Below, in pieces: positions 1 through 10,811 of a DNA stretch of 64,000 nt. The first letter of the stretch is position 1. Each line of letters starts with the position of its first letter. The position numbers were made by a program, and so were the translations under genes. The DNA is taken from contig NC_090323.1 in assembly GCF_040869045.1 (NCBI RefSeq), forward strand, positions 156,012,426 through 156,076,425. The letters are read 5' to 3'. The notes below the pieces were generated by a model. That model searched no databases. It saw only the letters and a list, made by a program, of their open reading frames with translations, and had not been told where the DNA came from. Origin of the DNA: Eurosta solidaginis. Taxonomy: Eukaryota > Arthropoda > Insecta > Diptera > Tephritidae.

Positions 1-3000
1 CTAGGGAGGAGCTTTAAACTTGCCTCTTCCTACCTAGTGCACGATCACCAAGGCTCATTACCACCGGATAATTTCAAGGAGTTCGTGAGAGCGACAAATC
101 CACGAAACGACTTTATGTTAATCGGAGGCGACGCCAATGCTCATCACGCCCAGTGGGGCAGCAGAGATACAAATGACCGAGGTGAGTCTCTATTCAACTA
201 TCTGTTAGGCACTAACCTGAGTATATGTAATAGGGGAAATGATCCCACTTTCATTACGAGGAACCGCAAAGAGGTCCTTGACATAACACTGGTCACAGAC
301 TCTTTCAGTGACCTTATCGTTTCATGGAGGGTTCTAAAGGAGCACTCTTTTTCTCACCATAGATATATAAGTTTTTCTATATGGCAGGCGCACGCAAGTC
401 CTAAGTATTTACAAAATATTAGAAGAACTAACTGGGGCTACTATAAGAAGATTGTAGGTAAAAAGCTATCTGAGGAGGCAGGAGTCCTAGAAAGCGAGGA
501 GGAGCTGGACGTGTTTGTAAACAATTTCACTCAAAATTGCAGGAATGCTTTAGATAGGGCTTGCCCGGCTAAAAAGGTTTTGGACACTCACAAACCACCA
601 TGGTGGTCGTCTGATCTTGATAAACTTAGAAAGTCATGTAGGGCGGCCTTCAATAAAGCTAAGCATGATGGACATGAATCCTCATGGGCTGCTTATAAAG
701 CAAAGATAAATATATTTAAAAAAGCAATCCGGAATGGAAAGCGATCCTCCTGGAGGGATTTCTGCGGCAGGATTGAATCCGCATCCGCGGCCTCCCGGTT
801 AAGGAAGGTGCTATCGAAAACTCCAACTCAGCTAAGTTACGTCCAAAAGCCGGATGGGCACTGGACGGACTCCAGCGCTGAAACCATAAACCTGCTAATG
901 GATACGCACTTCCCAGCAGGAACGGGCGTGTCTTCAAGTATTGTCAGCGGAGGGTCACCTAATGATCAGCTAATAAGCGAAATCACAGATGATGAAAGGA
1001 TAGATTGGGCTTTACAGAGCCCTTTCAAGCCCTATAAATCGCTGGGCCAGATGGAATTTTTCTGGCTCAGCTACAGTATACTGCCGAGCTTATAAGGCCC
1101 TGGATTAAAGGGATGTTTATAGGTTGTCTTAGGCTAAATTACGTACCAGTATCGTGGAGGGAAGTCAACGTGGTCTTTATCCCCAAGGCAGGGAAACCCT
1201 CCCACTCTAAACCAAATGATTATAGGCCTATAAGCTTATCTCCTTTTCTGCTTAAAGCGCTTGAAAGACTTCTAGAGGACCACATCAGGAGGAGGATTGA
1301 GCCGTCGCTTCTTTCGCAAGCACAGCATGCCTATACAAAGGGCAGGTCAACTGACACGGCCTTGCACTCACTGGTATCCGCTATCGAAAGGTCACTAGAC
1401 CTCAAGGAATACACATTGGTGGCATTTCTAGATATAGCGGGTGCTTTCAACAACGTTCTCCCTGAGTCCATCACCTCGGCGCTGACCGATCTGGGGGTGG
1501 ACGCGTGCCTGGTGGAGTTTATATACAATCTGCTTACGCGTAGACAGATTAGAACTGAGCTAGGTGGATGCGTGATCCGCAGATCGGTCGGCAGAGGCAC
1601 TCCGCAGGGAGGTGTTCTCTCTCCGCTAATTTGGGTGGTTACCGTCAACCAACTACTCCGCCTCATAGAATCTGAAGGTCACCAAGTAATCGCGTATGCA
1701 GATGACATCTGCGTCACCATGCGGGGAAAATTTCCGCAAACTCTTTGCAACCTAATGGAAGGGGCACTATCCAAAATCTCGCACTGGGCCACAGCCACAG
1801 GCTTGGAAGTCAAACCGGAAAAAACCGAGCTTGTCCTCTTCACGAAGAGGTATAAGGTATAAGGTGCCAAATCTAACACCGCCAAGAATTGGGGGTACGT
1901 TTTTAGCGTTTAGCGATCGAGTCAAGTATTTGGGAATAATACTGGATAGGAAGCTATTATGGAGTGACCATATAGTGGAGCGATTCAAGAAGCACCGCTG
2001 TTCACCAGCAAGAGGGCAATTGGCACCTCCTGGGGATTCTCCCCCAAGGTGACATACTGGATTTATACAGCCATTGTGCGCCCGATTCTTCTTTATGGTG
2101 CCTTGGTCTGGTGGCCTGCATTAGCTAAAACTACCTATCTTAAGACGCTTCAAAAGGTGCAACGGAGTTCGGAGCTCTGCATCGCCGGGGCTCTCGGCTC
2201 CACTCCTTCTGAAGCACTCAACACAATGCTATACCTTCCACCTCTTGACCTGGTGGCGAAGGAAATAGCGGTCATCGCCGCTCTATGCATAAGGGAAACA
2301 GGTCTCTGGTCAAATGGATCTAGTGGACACGCGACAATCCTGGGCACGAGCGCCCCAGTCCCAATACCGGCGCGCACTGACTACTGCACGCCAAATAACG
2401 TCTTCGTTAAAAATTATAGTATATATATATCATCGCGACAGGACTGGAATACCAGGCAACATACGGTACCGGGTGCCATCAACATATTCACGGATGGTTC
2501 TAAGCTTGACGGGAGGGTGGGAGCAGGTCTTTTTTCGCCGGATCTGGGACTAGAGGTCTTTTTTCGACTACCAGATCACTGTAGTGTTTACCAAGCGGAA
2601 ATGCTGGCAATACACAGGGCTGTGAACCATCTCGGGTCTGTGCCTAAGGATGTTAAACGGGTGTTTATTTTCTCTGACAGCCAGGCCGCATGAAAGGCCC
2701 TGGACTCATTCGTCGACAACGCAAAGTCGGTCACTGAATGCCGCAGATCTCTTAACGAGATGGCTCAGCACTTCAGTATCAGCCTTATATGGGTACCTGG
2801 GCACAGGGATATTGAAGGCAATTGCAGAGCAGACGAGCTGCCCAGAAGAGGCACAACCGACCATATCCTTCCGGGAAATGATTCGGTAGGCATACCCATG
2901 GCCACTTTCAGGCTTCATGTGAGCACAAGCACTTTAAGAATCGCAAATGGACTATGGTCAGCCATATCTTCGTGTGAGACATCCAGGCAAATCTGGCCCT

Positions 3001-3326
3001 CATATGACAAGGGGCGCACAGAAGCGCTTCTGACGTTAAACAAATCAGCTCTATCGTCCCTGATAAGGGTTCTAACAGGGCATTACTTAATAGGCACGCA
3101 CGGTGCTAGAATGGGGGTAGCGACCTTCGACTATTGTCGCAGCTGCAGATGTACAGAAGAGGAAGAGAGCGTCCACCACCTTCTCTGTCACTGTCCAACG
3201 CTTAGTAGGCGTAGGATGGCTATCCTCAGTAAACATTTTCTACATGACCTCGCTGAGGTCTCTTGCTATGAAGTAAAGGTTCTGGACAAATTTATAATTT
3301 CCACGAGGTGGTTTGACCCGTTTTAG
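1..3326 (+). pseudogene. Decayed LINE ORF2: endonuclease, reverse transcriptase, RNase H (I-superfamily type)
   Basis: The window opens inside the APE-type endonuclease: GDANAHH is seen near 118-150, and the later SDH motif reads SHH. Reverse transcriptase follows at about 1113-2050, with the active-site block YADD at 1696-1707 and GTPQGG before it. An RNase H domain covers about 2487-2850, with TDGSK, a Glu in QAEML, SDSQ, and a terminal histidine region WVPGHRDIEGN. A CxxC-H-C cluster sits at the C terminus near 3135-3200. The frame changes near 1050-1112, near 1860 and near 2040, and TGA interrupts RNase H at 2691-2693, so no full product can be made. RNase H after RT places it in the I superfamily (I, LOA, R1-like). 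The exact clade is not resolved. Confidence 0.9.
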
Positions 3327-3440
3327 GCAGGGTAGGGGTCCTTTTTTGAGACCGTATAGGGTATTACAATGGGCCCATTGGTGGCCTAAGTAGTGAGCTT
3401 GTTACCATAGTGTTCAGCTCAGCCCTTGCAACCTAACCTA
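3327..3440 (+). other. Probable 3' UTR of the LINE
   Basis: Non-coding sequence directly after the LINE stop codon. No poly-A or target duplication was found, so the 3' end is approximate. Confidence 0.4.
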
Positions 3441-3527
3441 GGAATAACTATACGACTACAGATGTCGTCCTCGAAAGCTTTCTGAGCCGATACCATTGCA
3501 CAACACACGGATGAAAATCGCATGCTC

Positions 3528-3904
3528 TTGTTGTTTTAGGAGCGATAAAGGCACTCCCCGCAGGTTTTGGGGAGTGTTATCGTTGTTGATGGTCCTTTTC
3601 CGGCAGGTTCCGGTAACAAACACCACTAAGGTATGATTTAAGGGGTTGTGTAGTGTAACCCTTCCAAGGGGTTGCGAGCGCAATTTATAGCTTCTCCAAC
3701 CTAATTGTCAATCTCTCATATCCGTGGCGAATCCTCATAGGTTCCATGTGTTCGTACAAAATCGTTCTCGAGATAGTCGGGCTAGTACCTTAATGGTGCT
3801 TGTGACCCGAACGGAACGGATTTATATCCGGAAAATTACCATCAACATCGATAACACTCCCCAATACCTTCGGGGAGTGTCCTTATCGCTACAACAACAA
3901 CAAC
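3528..3904. mobile_element. Foldback/TIR element, complete-looking copy
   Basis: The two ends (3529-3593 and about 3838-3903) are inverted copies of each other. Each end carries its own short hairpin CACTCCCC...GGGGAGTG next to a GCGATAA or TTATCGC box and a GTTGTTG-rich tip. The interior has no coding potential. The same interior recurs at about 8140-8300 and 46622-46960, so this is a dispersed family. Repetitive tips (GTT/AAC) hide any target duplication. Superfamily not recognised. Confidence 0.7.
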
Positions 3905-4250
3905 CTAGCCTTGTACTACCAAGGTGCACAAATATATGCCACAGCTAGGTCGCATGTGCTGTGGTGGCCATGGGACAGGATGTCCCTAGGAGACTGCCGC
4001 GGTGCCCTGGATTGTTGGATGCGCTACTATGCAGCACAGTGCAACAAAAGCACCTGCCGGGGGATTACCGTTTGAGCCAGTTGTTTTTGTCGGTAAAAAC
4101 CGAGCGTACTGGACTGATATCCTATTAAAGACTGTTATACCCACAACACTCCTCAAAATCTGTGGGGTGTGTTTTTGCCGGTTCGCTTACCAAAAACAAC
4201 TTTTTTTGCTTTATAAGCGGCCGAACCAATAATCAGAAGCCCGCCTTTGA
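3905..4250. repeat. Diverged relative of the foldback family
   Basis: Contains a hairpin (ACTCCTC...GGGGTGT, about 4150-4172) flanked by GCCGG and a GTTTTTG-type tip. This is the same layout as the element just upstream but with clearly different sequence. No gene seen. Confidence 0.35.
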
Positions 4251-4681
4251 ACATGACAGATTGGGAGTATTGAGTTTCCTTATCTCCATCTTAGTTTCTA
4301 ACAGCTATTCGTTTATTTTTTCTTACATTTATTAAGTTAGTAAACTTAATTACAAATGCGATATTTCCTTTTTTATTTCATTCACCTGTTTGTACTTATT
4401 GGTATTCATGCAAATGGTACATACCCACCACAGTTAAAACGCATACGTAATATAAAATTTTAAAATGGAATAAATTTGTTGAAGGCATACAAAATAATAT
4501 TTATGCTAACGCAAAGGTGTTTCTAAAAATTGGCACAGATCTACAATGATGGACAAGGACAAGGAGCTGTGCGGATTTGCTTTTTTTAAGAAAGGAATAT
4601 AAAACGTGAGTAATCTTATATAGATAAATACGTAAATACATACATTGTATACAAATAGATACATAAAAATAACATAAACTT
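4251..4681 (-). other. Probable 3' UTR and downstream flank of the Tantalus-like gene
   Basis: AT-rich DNA downstream of the minus-strand stop. Candidate AATAAA polyadenylation signals on the minus strand lie at 4372-4377, 4328-4333 and 4312-4317. Which is used cannot be told from sequence. Confidence 0.4.
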
Positions 4682-5850
4682 TTAATGTTTGCTTGCTAAG
4701 AAATTTTTTTTCTCTGCTGAGCCTCCCAAATTTCCGGTTGTAGTTACCGCATCTCTCGAGTATCCCAAGGTACCATATGTGTTTTGTAACAAAAATGGTG
4801 ATCCATTTTCAATATTCTTATGTGTATTATATTCGTGCATGCTACTACTCATGCCTGTGCCTAGTAGCATTGTGAATTCAGTCTTATTTGATGAGGATGA
4901 TGTTGTTGAATTACCATATGTTGAAGAATTTTGTGCTGGACTACTGTCATTCAGGTCCGAAGTGTCAGTTTCAGATGTAACATTCATGTTCATTTCAGCC
5001 TCCATAGATACTTCTTCTGGTGCAACAGCAATATTATCATCAGTCTCTAAACCAGCATCTTCTATATCAGCATCATCATCAAAATTTTTATTTAAACGAT
5101 CTATAAAATCACTTAAGGAAATTTTCTTACATACATTACGTCTTCCGAAAATCTTTTTAATTTTAGCACGCCTTTGTTTGATCAACGTTTTATTTGTATT
5201 CAAACCATCTGAACAAGATAGTGAGCGTTTAATTTTTTTAAGTCCAATGAAACGTAGGGATGTATTTGCTGAGACAATAGCCGCATCACTACGACGACCT
5301 TCGAGTTGTGGCTCTTCAAATATGGTCTCGAGATTTGTGCGTCGAAAGCATGTAAGTTTTTGATTGCAATATATTTTTTTAATTTCAGCTGGACGTAACA
5401 TTGAAAAATCACATAAACGTGATGTATGACGTTTAGGTTTCATTATAGAGCGCCGCTTTAATTTCAGGCTGCTATTTTCTTTGCATGCACGTCGAGGCAA
5501 ATTGCGGCGTTGTGAAATACTCGCACAGTTGGTGCTACTTCCGCTGCAGGAGCTATCTGCATCGTCGTCACCTACGATAGCAGTTTCATTGGAACTATTG
5601 AAATCAGATTCTAAATCACTGTCGGCAGTAGTGCTATCATTGAATTTCTGTTCAGTAAATGCATACGATGATGTGCCGGCCATTTCATTTGATCTGTCCG
5701 CTATATTTTCCATGCTGAAGATAATGGAATTATTGAGAAACCAAACGGGCATAGGGCGTTTGTGTATTTTACTTACCGATTTTCAATCAAAATATCTTCG
5801 CAATTTTGCTGAAAATTAATTTTTGCTAAGCCAGAAACAATACGTTCCAT
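4682..5850 (-). CDS. tant: Tantalus-like nuclear protein (PRR14/Tantalus domain), two exons
   Basis: The long exon 4682-5714 joins a 74-bp first exon 5777-5850 through a 62-bp intron with GTAAGT donor and TTCAG acceptor. Splicing keeps the frame and gives 368 residues. The ATG at 5850 is the first in frame: TAG lies three codons upstream. Residues about 110-162 carry basic patches, then a conserved-looking block ending LETIFEEP (153-160), which I recognise as the Tantalus-domain signature. LETIFE also fits the LxxIxE docking motif for PP2A-B56. A second basic stretch at about 201-222 could be a nuclear signal. The termini are Ser/Asn/Asp-rich and look disordered. Drosophila Tantalus is known as an Asx-interacting chromatin factor; a chromatin or nuclear role here is inference. 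Composition and the intact frame contrast with the surrounding relics. Confidence 0.72.
5715..5776 (-). other. 62-bp intron of the Tantalus-like gene
   Basis: Reading on the minus strand, GTAAGT (5776-5771) follows AAAATCG, and TTATCTTCAG ends at 5715 just before C-ATG. The length is typical of short fly introns. Removing it joins two open segments in frame (CG|C gives Arg25), which supports exon 1 being coding and not only leader. Confidence 0.75.
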
Positions 5851-6079
5851 AATTTGCTAAAAGCACAAAAAGTGCATTTCTGTTTGAAAGTCAAATTATG
5901 CTGTCAAATGTCAAATTAATTCGTTAGGCAGCTGTCAAACTTGTTGCAGTTTGGTAGCCACTGTAACCATATTTCGCCAAGAGCTGCCAGATTTGTTAGT
6001 AATTCAAGTGATGATATGTTTACTTTTTCATGCGAAAAACTCGTAAGAATTTGCTGGTAATAGCCGTGTTGTTTTTTTT
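5851..6079 (-). other. 5' flank of the Tantalus-like gene
   Basis: Should hold the promoter and 5' UTR. I see no TATA box or other clear core motif; several TGTCAAA/TTTGACA stretches (5887-5945) are the only repeated feature. Confidence 0.3.
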
Positions 6080-6400
6080 ACGTTTATGTTTGGGCGTAAA
6101 AAAAAAGCTTATCTTCGCTTAGATAATGCTTAGGAGAGCCATCTAGCGGCAGTGGCTAAATAACTAGCTACAGTACAGGGTGTACCTAAAATCGGAGACA
6201 CAAGCCTCTGGTTGCCATAACGTATAACATATAGCTGAATGAGTTGCGATGAATAGTGGACACGCACCATTTTAAGAGGTGATACATAGAATTAGTGTTG
6301 AGGTGAAACATATACACATATTTCAGTTACATCTGAGTATAATGCGTATTGGAATTTAGTAGTAATAATTTTATGCGCAAAAATTTCAGAGGTGTATTTA
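6080..6400 (+). repeat. Dispersed repeat, copy 1
   Basis: Matches 56378-56645 in the same orientation. Shared landmarks are ATCTAGCGGCAGT, ATATAGCTGAAT, TTGCGATGAATAGTGGAC, and an AATTTAG...GCGCAA end. No coding potential. Family not recognised. Confidence 0.6.
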
Positions 6401-6402
6401 AA

Positions 6403-7024
6403 GACTTATTTTTTGTGGAATATGTTTGTAATTTTTTGCGTTTTCTTAATTTTTATGAAATTTTCACGATTTTAAGGTTAAGGCACCATTAATCGATCAC
6501 ATTGGACATGGTTATGGATATGAGTATGGTTACGACTATGGCGTTAGGCTTTTAGAAGTTTAATTGGCCCTTAATATTGCCATACCATAACGCTAAAGCC
6601 TTAACCATACCATAGCCAACCAATTGGTTTTTGGTTTTTCGCCATATCCATAACCTAAAAATATTTGAAGGGCGAATTAATGGTGACTTATAACCATAAA
6701 GCCATAACCAGGTAAAACAGCTGATCGAACCTATCTTGAGGAAATCAATGTAAGCGAGTTAGCGTTATGGTATGGCACCATTAATCGATTACATTTATTT
6801 CCATAAGGTAGGTTCGATCAGCTGTTTTATCTGGTTATGGCTTTATGGTTATAAGTCACCATTAATTCGCCCTTGAGGTGGAGAATTTATTAACTTTTTG
6901 TAGATTTTATTTATTGTTTTGGATACGTTTTGACTAAGAGACTTATTTCATGTGGTATATGTCTGTAATTTTTTGCGTTTTCTTCAATTTTTATGAAATT
7001 TTCACGATTTTTAGGTTAAGGCAC
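6403..7024. repeat. About 84-bp direct repeats flanking an inverted-repeat insertion
   Basis: 6403-6486 and 6940-7024 are near-identical, both running from GACTTATT through TTTTTTGCGTTTTCTT and TTTTCACGATTTT to GGTTAAGGCAC. Between them lie the inverted repeat 6668-6874 and several GTTATGG/CCATAAC stretches. The arrangement suggests a duplicated repeat unit with an insertion between the copies. Confidence 0.7.
6668..6874. repeat. 70-bp inverted repeat (MITE-like)
   Basis: The arms are 6668-6737 and 6805-6874. They start AAGGGCGAATTAATGG and end with its complement, and are almost perfect over 70 bp around a 67-bp loop. CACCATTAATCGAT occurs in the loop (6777-6790) and again at 6484-6497, so the full element may reach further left. 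Non-coding. Confidence 0.8.
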
Positions 7025-7440
7025 AAATAACTGATGCCAATTTGATATGGATAAAATAAAAATATGGTTATGACTATTACGTTTTGACTATGTCAACTTT
7101 AACTCGGGCTTTAATCACTTTGTGAACCAATGTCAAGGTTAGCTCCATTGCCAAAGCGAAGCATTCGGTAAAATGTTCTATATACATATATTCGGCTAAA
7201 CTTGACTTTAAGACAGTGTTTACTATTTCGGGTTAACGCTAGCCGACACTTTTATCATTCGGTAACCCAAAATGGGTTAGAGTTACGTATTTGAGGGCAT
7301 GCATATGAAATATCTAGATATAATTAAGCTTTTTAAGTTAGATGTATATTATTCGTTCAATCACAGCTTTGTATAGCTGATCGAAATACCTTATTTCTAA
7401 ATACTTTACGAAAGATTACGCAACACGATAGCATAGCTAT
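7025..7440. other. No gene seen
   Basis: AT-rich sequence with no ORF, structured repeat or recognisable element. Confidence 0.4.
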
Positions 7441-7949
7441 TGTAACGAGTTCTGGGAAATCCCGCTTATTTCAAACCTTCTGCTTACGTTCGAATCTCTA
7501 AACCGTTGAATAAATCACTCCAATATTCAGTATTACACACTGGCTTTTATTTGGATTACTTTGGGAGTAGTACAATTATATTTAAATATCACGTACTTCA
7601 CAACTGCGTATTTAAATCAAACTGATTAGCCATCCTCATCTTGCGCTGCTTTTATACTCTCTGTTGCCTTGTCCGCTTGTATTTCTCCAAAAGTCTAGAC
7701 GTTTCACCTTCTATAATCTTCTGCTTGATTACCAGCTACATATATACATGTATATTTGTAGTTTATGCGTTTCTCATAGTCATAGGCGTGTGTATGTGTG
7801 AGCACCTAATTCGGCTGATGACCACAAGTGTGTGCGTGAAATATCTCTTCCTTGCCTTCTATATATGTGTGTATATTATGATTGATGTGTTCATGTTCAC
7901 ATGTGTGGCCCGCTTTAATAATTTTGTTGGGCGTGATTATTTACTAACA
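7441..7949 (-). mobile_element. Solo Gypsy LTR, reverse orientation, diverged
   Basis: Read on the minus strand it has the order of the Gypsy LTRs at 25359, 30985 and 34967: TGTTA start, AGAGTATAAAAG promoter box (near 7650), AATAAAAGCC polyadenylation box, ATTTATTCAACGGTTTAG, GATTCGAAC, and CGTTACA end. It is clearly older than those copies. No internal domain is adjacent and no clean 4-bp target duplication remains. Confidence 0.65.
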
Positions 7950-8139
7950 ACCTAGTGATGCTAAAATTCGGCAAACTATGTTATGTAGTCCCTATCGATG
8001 CCATTTTAATGTTTTTTATCCACATTTTTATAAAACTGTTGTTTTAAAAAAAATAAAGTCCTGTCGAAAATAGCTGCATACCTATTATTTTTCAGAGTTA
8101 ACGATATTCGCAGTGGCCGGTTCTTTCTTGGTCTATTTT

Positions 8140-8300
8140 TGAAAACGGATTCGCCATAGCTAGGTGAGTTTTACAATTGGGTTGGAGAAGCTATATATTG
8201 CGCTGACAACCCATTGAAAGGGTTGTGCTACACAATCACTTGAATAATTTGGGTATTTTAGTCACCTCTTGCGACAGGCATACCTGCCGCGGTATATTCA
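8140..8300 (+). repeat. Internal fragment of the foldback family
   Basis: Shares TTGGGTTGGAGAAGCTATAT...TGCGCT with 46870-46930 and, inverted, with the interior of 3528-3904. The hairpin ends are missing. Position 8265-8300 adds a CGACAGGCATACCTGCCG palindrome not seen in the other copies. Confidence 0.55.
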
Positions 8301-8640
8301 AGGCCCCCTAGGCCGCTGGGTATTTCTTAGAGGCGTAAACACATCGATGTCTCAACATCGAGGTTTATGAACGATACAAAAAGGTTTAGAAATCTTTGAT
8401 GTATCGTTTGCAATGTTTAGCGGAATGGCCATAGCAGGGAAGCGCAATGTAGAGCCACGGTCTGAGTTTTGCAGTGGAAAAGAGACTTCTCTACTAAGTT
8501 TTGTCGTCCACTTGTATTTAAAAGGATTGAGCTTATAGCAACTTAAAATTAAATCGCCACAATAAAGATTACTGTAATTTAAACAATATTTGTTAAAAAC
8601 AAGTTATCGAATCTCCTGCGTCATTTGTCAAATTTGTGAA
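8301..8640. other. No gene seen
   Basis: Contains a short imperfect hairpin (ACATCGATG...CAACATCGA, 8341-8362) and otherwise no recognisable feature. Confidence 0.35.
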
Positions 8641-8766
8641 CATGAGTCAAAAAAGAAAAGAAACTACTGTTGAAGAGCGAAAAAATATAATTAGTGCCTA
8701 TGATAAAATAATAAAAAAAAATTTTAAGTTAAACGCTTTTATTGAAAACAATACTTACATGAAATA
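8641..8766 (+). pseudogene. Possible transposase N-terminal remnant
   Basis: A 41-codon frame begins MSQKRKETTVEERKNII, resembling the start of Tc1-type transposases, where ERK.II begins the first helix of the DNA-binding domain. It runs straight into the inverted arm at 8723 and stops. The similarity is short, and chance is possible. Confidence 0.3.
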
Positions 8767-8793
8767 ATAATAATACTAAAAGCTAGAAAATAA
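8723..8793. repeat. Left 71-bp inverted arm of an outer element
   Basis: Reverse complement of 15337-15407 with about two mismatches. The match weakens over a further 20 bp of A-rich sequence outward. The arms enclose the hAT at 8947-15320, so they may be the terminal repeats of a small element into which the hAT jumped. Confidence 0.75.
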
Positions 8794-8996
8794 AATCTAA
8801 AAATGTAAGGCGTAGCATAACCTGATTACGGTTCAGTTCGTCTTATATATGACTATAAATAGAAATTTGGCGCGTCCAACGCTTTTATTTAATTGTCTGA
8901 TCAACGCCCTAGATTGATGAGGAGTGTGATGACTAGTACCTACGACCATGCCCGACGAGAGGGGGGAGGGGGGGATTCCCCCCGGGCCCAGGGTTC

Positions 8997-9482
8997 CTCT
9001 GGGGGCCGCAATTTAGAGGTACTAAGAATTTTTTTTAATTCAGCAGAGTCTTTAGTTGTTCCTTGTGCAAATTTTAAGCCGAATTTCAAAAGTGGCGATA
9101 TTGATAATGATTTTTTGCCTGGGCCTGAGGAGACAATTAAAACATCAAACAAAAATGTGTTTCTCAGGGGGCCGCGATTTAGAGGTACTAAGACATTTTT
9201 TTTTTATTCAGGAGAGTCTTGCAAATTTTAAGCCGAACTTCAAAAGCAACGATATTGATAAGGAATTTTTGCCTGGACCTGAGGAGACAATAAAGACATC
9301 AAACAAAAATGTTTTTCTCAGGGGGCCCGCGATTTAGAGGTACTAAGACATTTTTTTTTATTCAGGAGAGTCTTTAGTTGTTCCATGTGCAAATTTTAAG
9401 CCGAATTTCAAAAGCAACGAATATTGTTAATAATTTTTTGCCTGGGCCTGAGGAGACAATAAAAACATCAAACAAAAATGTA
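8997..9482 (+). repeat. Three tandem units of about 154-166 bp
   Basis: Units begin at 8997, 9163 and 9317, each with GGGGGCC..CGATTTAGAGGTAC. The first encodes an open stretch (LEVLRIFF...NFKPNFKS...FLPGPEET) that could be hAT coding sequence repeated by slippage; no known domain was recognised. The second unit lacks 12 bp after GAGTCTT. Confidence 0.7.
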
Positions 9483-9660
9483 TGTTTACATGAATCCGAA
9501 ATCGTAAAGTTTTCGTGGTGACACTGATGAAGTTTCATTTTCATATCCGTCTAACTCTGCCCTCGCCCTTCTACACTTTTTCCTAATCTTTGTATTCACT
9601 CCTCCCTCCGTATTTTTCGCTTCATCTATCTCCATCTTCATCTCATTCTATCTCTTTCTC
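9483..9660. other. Pyrimidine-rich stretch
   Basis: 9550-9665 is strongly C/T-biased on the plus strand. The minus strand reads as a purine-rich tract like the one at 57160-57800. No gene seen. Confidence 0.4.
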
Positions 9661-9679
9661 AGTCAGACGTTGTTCTGCC

Positions 9680-10811
9680 CTATATTTGGCCTATCTGCAT
9701 ACATTTTAATAAGATCAAAGGATATTGTAGTGCATCATAACTCCTGTGTGTTTTAAATCACTATTCCGACGATGAAGCACAATATCTCTAGATTGTAAAT
9801 TTTCTCCCACAATGACAACAGCCACTTCATCAATGGTAGGTGAATTGAACCTCCTTGTGTGTTCACCGGCAGGTGTTTTGTCAGCTCGAATAATAATATT
9901 ATGGCTATCAGATGGCATCCGATCCAATGCTATTTTGAACATGTTTACTAAATTGTTATACTGATGAAGAAACATTTGTAATTGTTGGACAATGGTTCTC
10001 TTCACTGTTGGATTGTGAGCACAACGGTTATTAATTTCCGCATCTGAATTTCCCATAAAATAAATTTGTAAAAATTGATGATCTGCATCAGGTAGTGGTA
10101 ACAGAGTTCCCAGTAAGTGATAAATTTGTCCTTGAATCTGTAATTTTTTAAAATTTGTCCATTAATTATTTCCGATATATAGTACAAACTTGAATAATAT
10201 AAAAAAATATTTTTATATAATACCTTGAAAGTGGGCATGAAATTGTCTTGTATAATATGTGTAGCACCAAATGATGTCATCTGGAAACAGTTGTTATATT
10301 TCTGAATGTTGGTCAAGAAGTGCTTAGAATCATTTCTAATCCCAGAAACTAAAGAGCGTAAAGGATCTGGTGGTGGGACCAATTGTGGCAATTTTACTTT
10401 GCCTTCAGCACAACATAATCCAGTAGATTCACCAGTGTATTTTAACGCCTTACAATATTTACAAATTGTTTTCATTTCCCCAATTGTTACCGATTTGTCG
10501 GCACAATAATCAATTGCCGGATCATAGTGGAATGCAGCTCGTTCAAGAATCACAGGAGCACTGCGTCTGCGGATTCGTTCAATTTCATTATATCTAGCTT
10601 GCTGTTGTTGTGTTTGATGTGCACGAACTCGTTGCATTCTAAGCCTATCTCCTACATTGTCACTCACTAAAGAACGCAATTCTGACATAGCAATACGACT
10701 ATTTTCTTGATCTGTCTGTCTCTGGTCATCAGTGCGGTTAGCACGTGAGGGAGCTCTTCGCACATTTGATTGACTACGACGACCTAAGTCAGGTCGTCTT
10801 CTCCTCGGCAT
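9680..10811 (-). pseudogene. Helitron protein N-terminal part (Helitron_like_N), spliced and truncated
   Basis: Exon 10811-10224 encodes an Arg/Gln-rich start, then AAFHYDP..DY, a CxxC with CKALKY, CCAEGKVKLP, and the block HFLTNI..YN..FQMTSFGA, all hallmarks of the Helitron-like N domain. An 86-bp intron (10223-10138, GTATTA...TTACAG) splices in frame to IQGQIYH...FLQIYFMG, the expected continuation. A +1 frameshift after KHT (near 9744) precedes YDALQYPL, another family block. The frame ends at about 9680 with no helicase. Function is lost; in intact Helitrons this protein drives rolling-circle transposition. Confidence 0.85.

Noticed and set aside
4689..5363. 224-codon plus-strand ORF
   Set aside because: Antisense shadow of the Tantalus-like exon.
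7641..7955. 104-codon hydrophobic ORF
   Set aside because: Lies antisense in a solo LTR; composition explains it.
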